Below, piece by piece: positions 1-6,453 of a DNA stretch of 7,849 nt; positions within the stretch are counted from its first letter, which is position 1; every line of letters begins with the position of its first letter. The translations under genes were made by a program, and so were the position numbers. Under the pieces are notes generated by a model. That model was given only the letters and a program-made list of their open reading frames with translations. It did not search any database and was not told the origin of the DNA. The DNA is from CAXDOZ01 sp963991145 (GTDB lineage Bacteria; Bacteroidota; Bacteroidia; Chitinophagales; JABDMM01). The stretch lies in NCBI GenBank assembly GCA_963991145.1, contig CAXDOZ010000113.1, forward strand, positions 1-7,849, given 5' to 3'.

Positions 1-742
1 GTGCAAGCGGTGTGGCCCCGGAATAACCCTGGACGACCATATCGCTCCAACTCATATCTTTCGGAAGAGCAGAAAGGCCAAGCATAGCAAGGTCTCTTCC
101 TTCCATCCCGAAGATGTTGTGAATCAGATTGTACTCATAAGCCACCCAAACTACATCCCCTGAGATATCCGCCGGATAGGCGAAGAAGATGAAGACACGA
201 GCGGTAAGAGCAACGTTAAGAATGTTCATTCCTGTTCCACCAAATGCTTCCTTCGCAATGATCACAGCGAAAGCCGTAGCGATTGCAAGCATCCATAATG
301 GAATATCAGGTGGCATGATAAGAGGAATCAAGGCTCCTGACACCAGGAATCCTTCCTCTACCGAATGCCCTTTACGCGCAGCATAGAAGAACTCAATTCC
401 AAGTCCAACTACGTGGGTTACAATAAAGATTGGAAGTAGCTGGCCTAAACCGTATAGCATCTTCCATCCCAATCCATCAAATATTCCTTCGTAAAGACCA
501 AGTGACAAATAATGTTGGTGGCCGATATTCAAGGTACCGTGCACATAACAAAGCTGAAGTGCGATCACTACGTGAACCATGGTACGCTTAAGGTCCATAC
601 CATCACGTACATGCACGCCTGACTTAGTTACATGGTTGGGTTGAAAAAAGAAGGTCTCAAGCGCGTCATAAGTAGTGTGGAGAAACTTATTGTTCTCCGT
701 CATTGGCTTGACCTTGTCGAAAATGTTCCTGATAAAATCCAT
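1..742 (-). CDS. nqrB: Na+-translocating NADH:quinone reductase subunit B (NqrB), 5' part, runs off left edge
   Basis: NqrB is an integral membrane subunit of the six-subunit Na+-NQR, which oxidises NADH, reduces quinone and pumps Na+ out across the inner membrane. The visible 247 residues start with MDFIRNIFDKVKP at an ATG (742-740), preceded by an A-rich leader rather than a clear Shine-Dalgarno. Hydrophobic segments lie near residues 53-70, 98-120, 131-143 and 148-163. The family motif KEAFGGTGMN is at 164-173, followed by ALTARVFIFFAYPA at 178-191. The last complete codons give GYSGATPLA (239-247). SGAT is the known covalent FMN-attachment motif of NqrB, so Thr244 is the predicted flavinylation site by family knowledge. 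The C-terminal part, normally well over 100 further residues of membrane helices, lies outside the window. It sits 45 bases downstream of nqrA on the same strand, the usual nqrA-nqrB order, and is presumably in one operon with it. Identity is secure; completeness beyond the edge is unknown. Confidence 0.97.
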   Translation of the reverse strand, partial: MDFIRNIFDKVKPMTENNKFLHTTYDALETFFFQPNHVTKSGVHVRDGMDLKRTMVHVVIALQLCYVHGTLNIGHQHYLSLGLYEGIFDGLGWKMLYGLGQLLPIFIVTHVVGLGIEFFYAARKGHSVEEGFLVSGALIPLIMPPDIPLWMLAIATAFAVIIAKEAFGGTGMNILNVALTARVFIFFAYPADISGDVVWVAYEYNLIHNIFGMEGRDLAMLGLSALPKDMSWSDMVVQGYSGATPLA

Positions 743-771
743 TGGAACTCTTGTTTTTAATTCAATTAATT

Positions 772-785
772 AAGCCTAAAGGCTT
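772..785 (-). repeat. Small inverted repeat between nqrA and nqrB
   Basis: AAGCC and GGCTT form perfect 5-base arms around a 4-base loop (TAAA on the plus strand), starting two bases after the nqrA stop codon. Read in the direction of transcription it is followed by an A/T-rich stretch but not by a clean T run. It is too weak to call a terminator, and the operon clearly continues into nqrB. It could be a minor processing or attenuation hairpin, or chance. Confidence 0.25.
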
Positions 786-787
786 GA

Positions 788-2482
788 TTATGATTGCTCT
801 ATCATGTAATCAATTCCATCTCTCAAGATCTCCTGCACTGGTTGCTTGCTCGTACAAACGAACTCACAAAGTGCCAGATCTTCCTCTATTAGCTCGTAGA
901 TTCCTAAGCCTTCCATCCTCTCGAAATCATTCGCCAGAATTGATTTAAGAAGGTGAACAGGATAGATATCCATTGGTAGTACTTTCTCGTATTCTCCTGA
1001 AACCACAAATGCGCGACGCTCACCGTGCGTATTCGTGTTAACCTTGAATTCCTCAAATGGGAACAATCTCCATGGGAAGGTTACAGATATACTCGGACGA
1101 GCGTATGATGGAAGAATCCATCCAAAGAATTCGAAGAAATCTCCTTCTTCAATTACTGAAACAACATTTGAGAATGTACCAAGGTGGCCGTTATTCTCAA
1201 TTGCCTTTCCAGTAAGAACATTACCAGAGATCACACGAACGTGCTCGTTTGTAAGATTATTAGTTAGTAGCGCTTCAATATTAGGACCAACATTTGATCG
1301 GTAGTAACCTGAGTTCTCTAGTTCAGGACCTGCAAGGGTGAAAGTTTTCACAGGATCATAAATACCTTGTGAAATAACCTTTCCGATCGTGATAACGTCT
1401 TCTACGTTCAATGTCCATACTACATCTCCCTTTGCAATAGGATCAATGTTGTGGATCTGAACTCCAACAATACCAACTGGGTGCTGTCCCTGGAACCAGT
1501 TAACCTGAACATCTTTCAAAGAAGTGTAAGCATCAGCAGGCTTGTACTTAGCATTTAGGTTTAGATGCACTGCGCCATCTGTAAGGCGTTTTAGCACATC
1601 CATTCCTGCCTGAAGCTCTGCGCCTCTGCCTTTCATTACATGATTGTAATCCGGGGCAAGTGGAGAAGAGTCAAAACCTGAAACATGAATTGCTTTTGGA
1701 ACAGTATCGATCTCAGCTACAACGCCATAGGGACGTTGATTGATCAATGTCCAAGCTCCTGATTCAAGAAGACGATCTACGATCTGCTGTCTGGAAGCTT
1801 CTTCAGTGTTCAGCTTACCGAACTCTTTGAATTTGTTTGTCTTATCTGCAAGAATCACCACTTCAGTGATAGCGCGCTTATCTCCTCTTCGGATCTCAGC
1901 GATCTCACCACTAACTGGTGCTGTCCAGAATACTCCATCAATTTTCTTGTCATAGAAAATCTGATCTCCGGCTTTCACCTCATCACCTTCAGCTACTACC
2001 ATCTTAGGAATTGGCTGAAGGCCATTCCAATCTGTTGGCTTTACACTGTAAGTGGTTGAACGAAAATCTTTGATCTGCGATTTAGGAGCTTTTCCCTGGA
2101 TCTTAATGTTAAATCCTTGCTTTAAATCGTGTACGGGGGATTCTCCGGAGTACTTACCTTTTTTCTTTGGAAGGACTTCCTTAACACTTGGCAGTAGTGA
2201 GTAATCACCTTCTGCTTTTGCATCTAGAGAGGAAACTTTAATGATCTTATCCGATAAAACAAAAGCCATAAAGATCACAAGGATCAAAATGGCTGTCATC
2301 GTTAAGATCAATATCTGATTCCCGCGCGTCGCATAAATATCTTGTTGCGCTGCAGCTTCTTCCTGACCGAATCCGGTCGAAACGATTAGTAATAAGACGA
2401 TCGTAGGAATTACTCTTAAGGATTGCTTTCCAAGAAAGCTAGCTAGACTCAGGACAAACCTGAATGAGGGCCTATTATTCAT
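788..2482 (-). CDS. nqrA: Na+-translocating NADH:quinone reductase subunit A (NqrA) with an N-terminal signal/transmembrane extension
   Basis: NqrA is the quinone-site-associated subunit of Na+-NQR, peripheral and cytoplasmic in the characterised Vibrio enzyme. The conserved protein begins near residue 119 with HDLKQGFNIKIQGKAPK, matching the usual NqrA N-terminus. It ends with DLALCEFVCTSKQPVQEILRD (536-556 region), including the C-x3-C pair typical of NqrA C-termini. This core of about 446 aa equals the usual full NqrA length. In front are about 118 extra residues: a basic and hydrophobic segment ending GFGQ (1-40) that looks like a cleavable signal, an acidic/Gln stretch (41-50), a strong helix at about 56-77 followed by DKIIK, and a Lys-rich linker (about 105-110). 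No ATG, GTG or TTG lies at the core boundary; the nearest Mets (62, 72) are inside the helix, so the extension appears real. Predicted topology leaves the core in the cytoplasm. Start ATG is 2482-2480. nqrB follows after 45 bases. Confidence 0.95.
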   Translation of the reverse strand: MNNRPSFRFVLSLASFLGKQSLRVIPTIVLLLIVSTGFGQEEAAAQQDIYATRGNQILILTMTAILILVIFMAFVLSDKIIKVSSLDAKAEGDYSLLPSVKEVLPKKKGKYSGESPVHDLKQGFNIKIQGKAPKSQIKDFRSTTYSVKPTDWNGLQPIPKMVVAEGDEVKAGDQIFYDKKIDGVFWTAPVSGEIAEIRRGDKRAITEVVILADKTNKFKEFGKLNTEEASRQQIVDRLLESGAWTLINQRPYGVVAEIDTVPKAIHVSGFDSSPLAPDYNHVMKGRGAELQAGMDVLKRLTDGAVHLNLNAKYKPADAYTSLKDVQVNWFQGQHPVGIVGVQIHNIDPIAKGDVVWTLNVEDVITIGKVISQGIYDPVKTFTLAGPELENSGYYRSNVGPNIEALLTNNLTNEHVRVISGNVLTGKAIENNGHLGTFSNVVSVIEEGDFFEFFGWILPSYARPSISVTFPWRLFPFEEFKVNTNTHGERRAFVVSGEYEKVLPMDIYPVHLLKSILANDFERMEGLGIYELIEEDLALCEFVCTSKQPVQEILRDGIDYMIEQS

Positions 2483-2508
2483 GGTCGTTTGTCACGTAAA
2501 TTTCAGCG

Positions 2509-2516
2509 CAAAGCTA
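2509..2516 (-). promoter_or_regulatory. Candidate Bacteroidota-type -7 element for nqrAB
   Basis: On the minus strand this reads TAGCTTTG, a full match to the Bacteroidota sigma-ABfr -7 consensus TAnnTTTG. It lies 26 bases upstream of the nqrA start codon, which would give a short leader of about 20 bases. No good -33 TTTG/TTG sits at the expected 19-21 base distance; a TTTG about 10 bases upstream is too close. The 172-base region between the divergent nqrA and Plug starts must hold both promoters. On the plus strand GAATTTTG (2569-2576) is a 7-of-8 match but also lacks a well-spaced -33 partner. Placement is therefore tentative. Confidence 0.35.
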
Positions 2517-2654
2517 AAACAAGTTTCAAATAATTTAACAGCCTATTCCATTGATTTTCCCCATTTCTGAATTTTGTGCAAATTGCGAGGCGAAGATTCA
2601 GTTCAGCTTTTTGACAAAGCCTTGTATGGCACGATTTTAGAACCCTTTGACTAC

Positions 2655-3941
2655 ATGAGTAGAATCCACTCAATCGCATTGTCTTTTCTGATAATGTTAA
2701 TTACTTCTCCACTTCTTTGGGCTCAAAACACAAATACAAGTGATGGAAGCCTAAGTCCAACCATTAGATCTGCATACTGGCAGCTAAATGATCTGAAACT
2801 CATTTTTCCTGTCATAAAACTCAACTCCGGCCAAAGCATCACTCTTCATTTCGACGATTTCGACGAGCAGCAACCCGATTACGAATACCGCTTCGTTTTG
2901 TGTGATCGCAACTGGAATATTGAAGAGAGACTCCAATACTTCGAATACCTTGAAGGGCCACAGCAATGGGATCTTTGGGATAGAGAATATAGCTCGGGAA
3001 CCTTTGCCAATTACGCCCACTTTCAAATTCAGATCCCTAATGAGGAGATCGGGATCACTAAATCGGGAAATTATATCGTACAGGTTTTTAAGAGTGGACA
3101 CCCCGACTCAGTAGTACTTCAGAAGCGCTTCTTTGTTCTTGACAAACAGGCAAGCATTGAGGGTAGTTATCGACCATCATTGATCAGTCAATACTCCTTT
3201 TCTCATCAGGAGATCAGGTTTAAAGCCTTCCTTCAAACGACCGAAGCAAGGCAGCTTGACCCCTACCGCGATCTTTCGGCAAGTGTCATTCAAAACTCGA
3301 GGTGGGATATAATGCTCGAAGATCTCAAGCCAAATTTCGTAATGGATGACGGTCTTTCCTTTGAAGACAATCGGAAGTATATATTTCCTGGAGGTAAGGA
3401 ATTCAGAGAGTTTGATATCTCAACATTGCAGTATGCCACCAATTGGGTCCATCACATTGAAACTGGTTACAATCAGATCGATGCCTATCTGCAACCGGAT
3501 GAACCGAGCTCCTACAAGAGTTACTTTTCAAAGATCGATATCAATGGAAGATTTGTTCCTCTCCTCAGCGAAAGAGAAGCCGACCATATCGAATCAGATT
3601 ACGCCTTTGTTCATTTCACCTTGAAAGATGCGAACTACATGCCCAATCATGACATTTACATATACGGACAGCTATCTGACTGGAAAATAAAGCCGGAGCT
3701 AAAGATGGTATACCGCGAAGATTACGGTGTCTATGAGGGGATAGCCTATGTTAAGCAGGGGTTTTACAATTATCAATACGTCGCTCTTGAAAGGGAAAGT
3801 GGTGAATTCTCGACTAAGCATATCGAGGGAGATAGTCAGGAAACAGAAAATGACTACTTCATTTTCCTATATGGAAATCCGCCCGGAGGGCTTTATGACC
3901 AACTCATTGGTTATGAGCAGTTACTAAGAGAAGGACAGTAA
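2655..3941 (+). CDS. Type IX secretion system Plug-family protein (former DUF5103)
   Basis: In T9SS, found only in Bacteroidota, Plug binds the periplasmic side of the SprA outer-membrane translocon and closes its pore; that role is known from Flavobacterium and inferred here by family. I chose the ATG at 2655 (MSRIHSIALSFL) because it opens directly into a signal peptide, with likely cleavage after WAQ at residue 24. An in-frame TTG at 2574 would add 27 residues that hide this signal. The 428-aa protein shows the family's signature blocks: FPVIKLNSGQ (51-60) with HFDDFDE and YRFVLCDRNW to about residue 87, TKSGNYIVQVFKSG (135-148), VIQNSRWD (211-218), FPGGKEFREFDI (244-255), DINGRF (295-300) and ESDYAFVHF (313-321). 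They continue with YIYGQLSDW (335-343), KQGFYNYQYV (367-376), ETENDYFIF (396-404) and YDQLIGY (414-420). Length and full motif order indicate an intact gene. It starts the plus-strand gene group and is divergent from nqrA. Confidence 0.93.
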   Translation: MSRIHSIALSFLIMLITSPLLWAQNTNTSDGSLSPTIRSAYWQLNDLKLIFPVIKLNSGQSITLHFDDFDEQQPDYEYRFVLCDRNWNIEERLQYFEYLEGPQQWDLWDREYSSGTFANYAHFQIQIPNEEIGITKSGNYIVQVFKSGHPDSVVLQKRFFVLDKQASIEGSYRPSLISQYSFSHQEIRFKAFLQTTEARQLDPYRDLSASVIQNSRWDIMLEDLKPNFVMDDGLSFEDNRKYIFPGGKEFREFDISTLQYATNWVHHIETGYNQIDAYLQPDEPSSYKSYFSKIDINGRFVPLLSEREADHIESDYAFVHFTLKDANYMPNHDIYIYGQLSDWKIKPELKMVYREDYGVYEGIAYVKQGFYNYQYVALERESGEFSTKHIEGDSQETENDYFIFLYGNPPGGLYDQLIGYEQLLREGQ

Positions 3942-4025
3942 GGTCTCCCTTCTTGTGAGAAAATTGTGGATAATAAGAGCCTCTGAGTTAGAGAGTCAAA
4001 TAGATTAGTGGTCAGATTTAAGGTG

Positions 4026-4589
4026 ATGGATTTAAGTACGCAGGTCATAGGGAAAGGAAGGTTGTTGTTGGCAGAGCCATTTATGGTAGATCCAAACTTC
4101 AAGCGAACTGTGCTTCTCATCTGTGAGTTCAGCACAGAGGGCGCCGTTGGTTTTATCCTGAACAGGCCCTTTTCGGGCCGATTGAACGACGTGCTCGACG
4201 ATTTCCCAGATTTTGACGTTCCACTTTGGCTCGGTGGTCCGGTTCAAACAGATTCACTTCACTATTTGCACAATCTTGGTAATCAGCTTGAAGGAAGCAT
4301 TGAGATCTTCCCCGGTATTTACTGGGGTGGAGACTTTGAAACCCTCAGAAGCATGATCGCTCTAGGTCAGGTCGATCCCTCAGATATAAGATTCCTTCTC
4401 GGCTATTCAGGCTGGGGACCGGGACAACTGCAGGATGAGGTAGATGAAAAATCATGGATCAGTTTGAAGGCAAAAGCTAATGATGTACTCCTACCAAATG
4501 ACCGTGATCTGTGGTCTCAGATCCTTCAAAGACAAGGCGGAGAGTATAAGGTAATCGCAACTTATCCTGAAGATCCCCAACTCAACTAA
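4026..4589 (+). CDS. YqgE/AlgH-family protein (UPF0301)
   Basis: This 187-aa protein belongs to a widespread small soluble family whose biochemical role is not established. AlgH was named from Pseudomonas alginate regulation, and that role should not be transferred here. Family signatures are clear: FKRTVLLICE (25-34), EGAVGFILNRP (38-48), LGGPVQTDSLHYLH (69-82), YWGGDFE (99-105) and RFLLGYSGWGPGQLQDE (122-138), followed by W144. The C-terminus YPEDPQLN is the form typical of Bacteroidota members. No signal peptide is visible, so it should be cytoplasmic. I prefer the ATG at 4026 over in-frame GTG codons at 4008 and 4023, because MDLSTQVIGKGRLLLAEP matches the normal family N-terminus; an AAGG lies just upstream. 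It begins 84 bases after the Plug gene, and its stop codon is one base from the next start, so it is probably co-transcribed with the Lnb-domain gene. Confidence 0.95.
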   Translation: MDLSTQVIGKGRLLLAEPFMVDPNFKRTVLLICEFSTEGAVGFILNRPFSGRLNDVLDDFPDFDVPLWLGGPVQTDSLHYLHNLGNQLEGSIEIFPGIYWGGDFETLRSMIALGQVDPSDIRFLLGYSGWGPGQLQDEVDEKSWISLKAKANDVLLPNDRDLWSQILQRQGGEYKVIATYPEDPQLN

Positions 4590-4590
4590 G

Positions 4591-5799
4591 ATGGATAAGC
4601 TCAGGAGTCTTCTGCTTCTCATTCTAATCTTTTCGGTTGTTTCGGCAGAAGCAAAAACGCTCAGCTCAGAAGCTAAACTCTCTCTTCTAACTGCGGAACC
4701 CGGACCGGAGATGTACCAGTTATTCGGTCACTCTGCCATCCATCTCGAGGATCCAGAAAACAATCTCGACCTGGTTTTTAACTGGGGGACATTCGATTTT
4801 GAAACGCCAAACTTCACGCTTCGCTTCATGCGCGGGCAGCTAGATTATTGCCTAAGCGTAGATCCTTACATTTTCTTCCCTGCCAGCTATGAACGACAAG
4901 GCAGGCCGGTTTACAAGACTGAGCTCTTGATGACTCAGGAAGAAAAGCAGCGCATGTTCGACCTGATGATGGAGAATGCCCAGGAAGAGAATAGATTCTA
5001 CCGATATGACTTCTTCCTCGATAATTGCGCCACGAGGATCCAGGTGCTTCTAGATTCGGTTTACAAGGATAAGATCATTTGGAACCCAAACGCTCTGCCC
5101 ACTGGAACACCCTACAGGAATCTAATTGATCCATACATTCAGATCAGACCCTACATTGATCTTGGAATTGATATCTGCCTGGGCTTGCCAACCGACAGAA
5201 AGGCTACTGCAAAGGGCACAATGTTTCTACCGGATCATCTCATGAGGGGAATTCAGACTGCTACCATTTTAAGAAATGGTCGAGAAGAGTCCCTATCTGG
5301 AGTCACTACTCAAATCGTCTTCACCCCAAGAGCGAAGGCACCTGAGGTTTTCTTCAAACCCTGGATGTTGGCATCACTGATCTTTCTCGTATGTCTGATC
5401 GTGAGTATCATAGAGAAGAAACTCGGTACTTACTGGGGCACATTTGATCTCTTGTTCTTCTTGTTCATCAGCTTATTAGGTGTACTGATGTTCACGCTTT
5501 GGTTTGGAACCGAGCACAAGGCAACTCCATTCAATTTCAATTTGCTTTGGGCATGGCCAACAACACTATTTGTTCTTCCCTGGATCAGAATGCGGTATAA
5601 GCCTCTCTGGCTTAAGAAGTACTTCGGTAGCTATGCATTAATAATCGGTTTACTGCTCTTATCATGGATTTTCCTTCCTCAGGAATTACATCCGGCTATC
5701 ATTCCATTGGTAATGGCTATCGGACTTAGAGCAGTATTGATCTCATGGAGAGTTAAGAGCAAGCTTACTGAACCTGTAGCACCTTCGACTCCACAATAG
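4591..5799 (+). CDS. Lnb-type DUF4105 membrane protein (putative lipoprotein acyltransferase family)
   Basis: The 402-aa protein has an N-terminal signal/anchor (LRSLLLLILIFSVVSAEA, 4-21) and an extracytoplasmic DUF4105/Lnb domain (about 25-240). The C-terminal membrane part has about five helices (near 258-275, 285-305, 315-331, 345-362, 367-386). The domain carries the two diagnostic motifs, LFGHSAI (44-50, His47) and FFLDNCATR (141-149, Cys146). They resemble the His and Cys of permuted NlpC/P60-like enzymes and are the likely catalytic pair. The founding Lnb of Enterococcus transfers an acyl chain within lipoproteins to make the lyso form, so a role in lipoprotein N-terminal acylation in the Bacteroidota envelope is plausible, but substrate and reaction here are inference. 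The C-terminal motif FNFNLLWAWP (314-323) is characteristic of Bacteroidota members. The start lies one base after the upstream stop, indicating translational coupling. Its last 35 bases overlap the convergent pdeM. A general DUF4105 label is safe; an exact enzyme name is not. Confidence 0.9.
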   Translation: MDKLRSLLLLILIFSVVSAEAKTLSSEAKLSLLTAEPGPEMYQLFGHSAIHLEDPENNLDLVFNWGTFDFETPNFTLRFMRGQLDYCLSVDPYIFFPASYERQGRPVYKTELLMTQEEKQRMFDLMMENAQEENRFYRYDFFLDNCATRIQVLLDSVYKDKIIWNPNALPTGTPYRNLIDPYIQIRPYIDLGIDICLGLPTDRKATAKGTMFLPDHLMRGIQTATILRNGREESLSGVTTQIVFTPRAKAPEVFFKPWMLASLIFLVCLIVSIIEKKLGTYWGTFDLLFFLFISLLGVLMFTLWFGTEHKATPFNFNLLWAWPTTLFVLPWIRMRYKPLWLKKYFGSYALIIGLLLLSWIFLPQELHPAIIPLVMAIGLRAVLISWRVKSKLTEPVAPSTPQ

Positions 5800-6424
5800 C
5801 AAAGACCTTATCCGGCCGTTTAGGCCGAATTAAAGCAGTGCCCGTAAAGCGGCCAAATGCAGGAACTAAACCGTATTCCTTCCCAAAGTAAAAGCAAGGT
5901 AGGCGCAGACTATTTCGTGGACCTGAGATCCTTACCGAAGGATGAACATGTCCAGCCAGCGGGTACAATTCACTTTCCTCTTCCCTGTCCTCTGAGTCGT
6001 GAATAAAGACAAATGGTGGAGCCTCAAATCGCTCGGTCAGGCTTGCAAAGGCGGCAGATTCGTAATCTTTCTCTCTTAAGATGTCGTGATTCCCCAGAAT
6101 CAAATGAAAATCCTGATCGTGCTCTTTCATCCAGTCTTTGAATAGCTCCCATTCCTCATTGTGAACGCTGTGAAAGAGATCGCCCAGAAAGTAGATGTCA
6201 GTAGCCTGAAAATGCTCAACAATCTGGCTGAGACGCTTTAGGTCATCTTCGAAGACTCCAACCGGGACCGGGATTCCTTCCTTTTGAAAATGAGTAGCCT
6301 TTCCAAGGTGAAGATCCGCCAGGATCAAGGCTTTCTTTTCTTTCCAAAAAATTGCGCGCTGCGGAAGCAGTTGAAGGTCCTGCCCAAGAAATTCAAAATG
6401 ATAACTACTGATCACTGCTGGCAA
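5765..6424 (-). CDS. pdeM: Ligase-associated DNA damage response endonuclease PdeM (metallophosphoesterase)
   Basis: PdeM is a binuclear-metal phosphodiesterase; the Pseudomonas putida relative MPE is a Mn-dependent DNA nuclease encoded beside an Lhr-type helicase, an exonuclease and an ATP-dependent ligase. All metal motifs are present: ADLHLGKATH (36-45, Asp37 and His39), LGDLFHS (80-86, Asp82), LGNHD (110-114), a lone His142 in FIHD, and AGHVHP (157-162). LLPQRAIFWKEKKAL just before the first motif is typical of this subfamily and separates it from other calcineurin-like enzymes. The 219-aa length is normal. No ATG is available: the start is TTG at 6424 or GTG at 6415, and no upstream in-frame ATG precedes the family-like N-terminus. 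It follows the helicase by 29 bases on the same strand, so it is probably in one operon. Its 3' end overlaps the convergent Lnb-type gene by 35 bases. Confidence 0.93.
   Translation of the reverse strand: MPAVISSYHFEFLGQDLQLLPQRAIFWKEKKALILADLHLGKATHFQKEGIPVPVGVFEDDLKRLSQIVEHFQATDIYFLGDLFHSVHNEEWELFKDWMKEHDQDFHLILGNHDILREKDYESAAFASLTERFEAPPFVFIHDSEDREEESELYPLAGHVHPSVRISGPRNSLRLPCFYFGKEYGLVPAFGRFTGTALIRPKRPDKVFAIVESKVLQVQ
5813..5827. repeat. GC-rich inverted repeat just past the 3' end of the Lnb-type gene
   Basis: CGGCC and GGCCG form perfect 5-base arms around a 5-base loop (GTTTA). It begins 13 bases after the plus-strand stop codon and lies inside the last codons of convergent pdeM (Arg-Pro-Lys-Arg-Pro). 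It could act as a weak stop for the plus-strand transcript, but no T run follows (AATTAAAG). The same bases code for conserved-looking protein, so chance is a good alternative. Confidence 0.2.
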
Positions 6425-6453
6425 AGGAAGGATTAGCCAATCAGGATTCCAAG

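Noticed and set aside
1035..1304. Plus-strand reading frames inside nqrA, and similar antisense frames inside the Plug and helicase genes
   Set aside because: They lie wholly opposite or out of frame with strongly conserved genes, lack recognisable domains and read like low-complexity shadows.
2574..2654. Upstream TTG start for the Plug-family protein, adding 27 residues
   Set aside because: It would bury the clear signal peptide that starts at the ATG at 2655, and the added residues do not look like family sequence.
4008..4025. GTG starts for the YqgE-family protein
   Set aside because: The ATG at 4026 gives the normal family N-terminus, and the extra residues have no support.
3942..4025. 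Terminator or promoter between the Plug and YqgE genes
   Set aside because: Only 4-base arms (TTCT/AGAA and CTCT/AGAG) are visible, with no T run, and there is no TAnnTTTG element. Nothing convincing is present in these 84 bases.
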